A stretch of DNA of 12,575 nt from CAYFVU01 sp964594775. Lineage in GTDB: Bacteria > Spirochaetota > Spirochaetia > DSM-16054 > Sediminispirochaetaceae. This document shows positions 12,572-12,575 of the stretch, piece after piece. Location: positions 1 through 12,575 of the forward strand of contig CAZQNO010000072.1 of assembly GCA_964594775.1 (NCBI GenBank), in the 5' to 3' direction. The notes under the pieces were generated by a model. It ran no database searches. It was not told where the DNA came from and was given only the letters and a program-made list of their open reading frames with translations. The stretch's first letter is position 1. Every line of letters starts with the position of its first letter. The translations under genes and the position numbers were made by a program.

Positions 12572-12575
12572 GCGT

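Overview
The window looks like a draft scaffold from a spirochaete (Spirochaetaceae or a sister family). The case rests on a DUF2259-type secreted protein, a chemotaxis CheW with an acidic N-terminus of the treponemal kind, two signal-peptide proteins that look like outer-membrane barrels, an archaeal-type prolyl-tRNA synthetase and moderately high GC. This assignment comes from remembered family distributions, not from a search. A run of exactly 100 N (4967-5066) marks an assembly gap inside a 14-bp tandem repeat.

Layout. 1-371: an AT-rich end carrying, on the minus strand, a shrunken DUF4160 gene and the start of a DUF2442 gene, divergent from an HsmA-family (TIGR03987) membrane protein gene (372-728). 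729-1035: a GC-rich, self-complementary non-coding stretch with a strong minus-strand terminator. 1036-2028: a signal-peptide protein, probably a barrel, with a promoter and a 25-bp palindrome upstream. 2159-4859: a minus-strand pair, nadE (glutamine-dependent NAD+ synthetase) followed 16 nt later by a DapA-superfamily aldolase/lyase. 4860-5157: divergent intergenic region with the repeat and gap. 5167-7133: a catalytically degenerate SDR-like protein and a divergent DAACS symporter. 7144-9339: minus-strand proS followed by a secreted barrel-like protein. 9450-10145: DUF2259 protein. 10245-11051: a polytopic membrane protein of unknown function. 11114-11722: a CTP-dependent dolichol/phytol/diacylglycerol kinase-like enzyme with a near-consensus sigma-54 promoter. 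12056-12571: cheW.

Together this is mostly chromosomal housekeeping: NAD synthesis, proline charging, lipid/polyprenol phosphorylation, envelope proteins and chemotaxis. The less ordinary parts are the hidden DUF4160/DUF2442 remnant, the sigma-54 promoter, the minisatellite in a divergent promoter region, the inactivated-looking SDR and symporter pair, and four plus-strand genes whose predicted -10 boxes lie only 6-10 nt from their ATGs, suggesting leaderless mRNAs. No mobile element, CRISPR array, tRNA or rRNA was recognised, and I found no convincing new multi-gene system.
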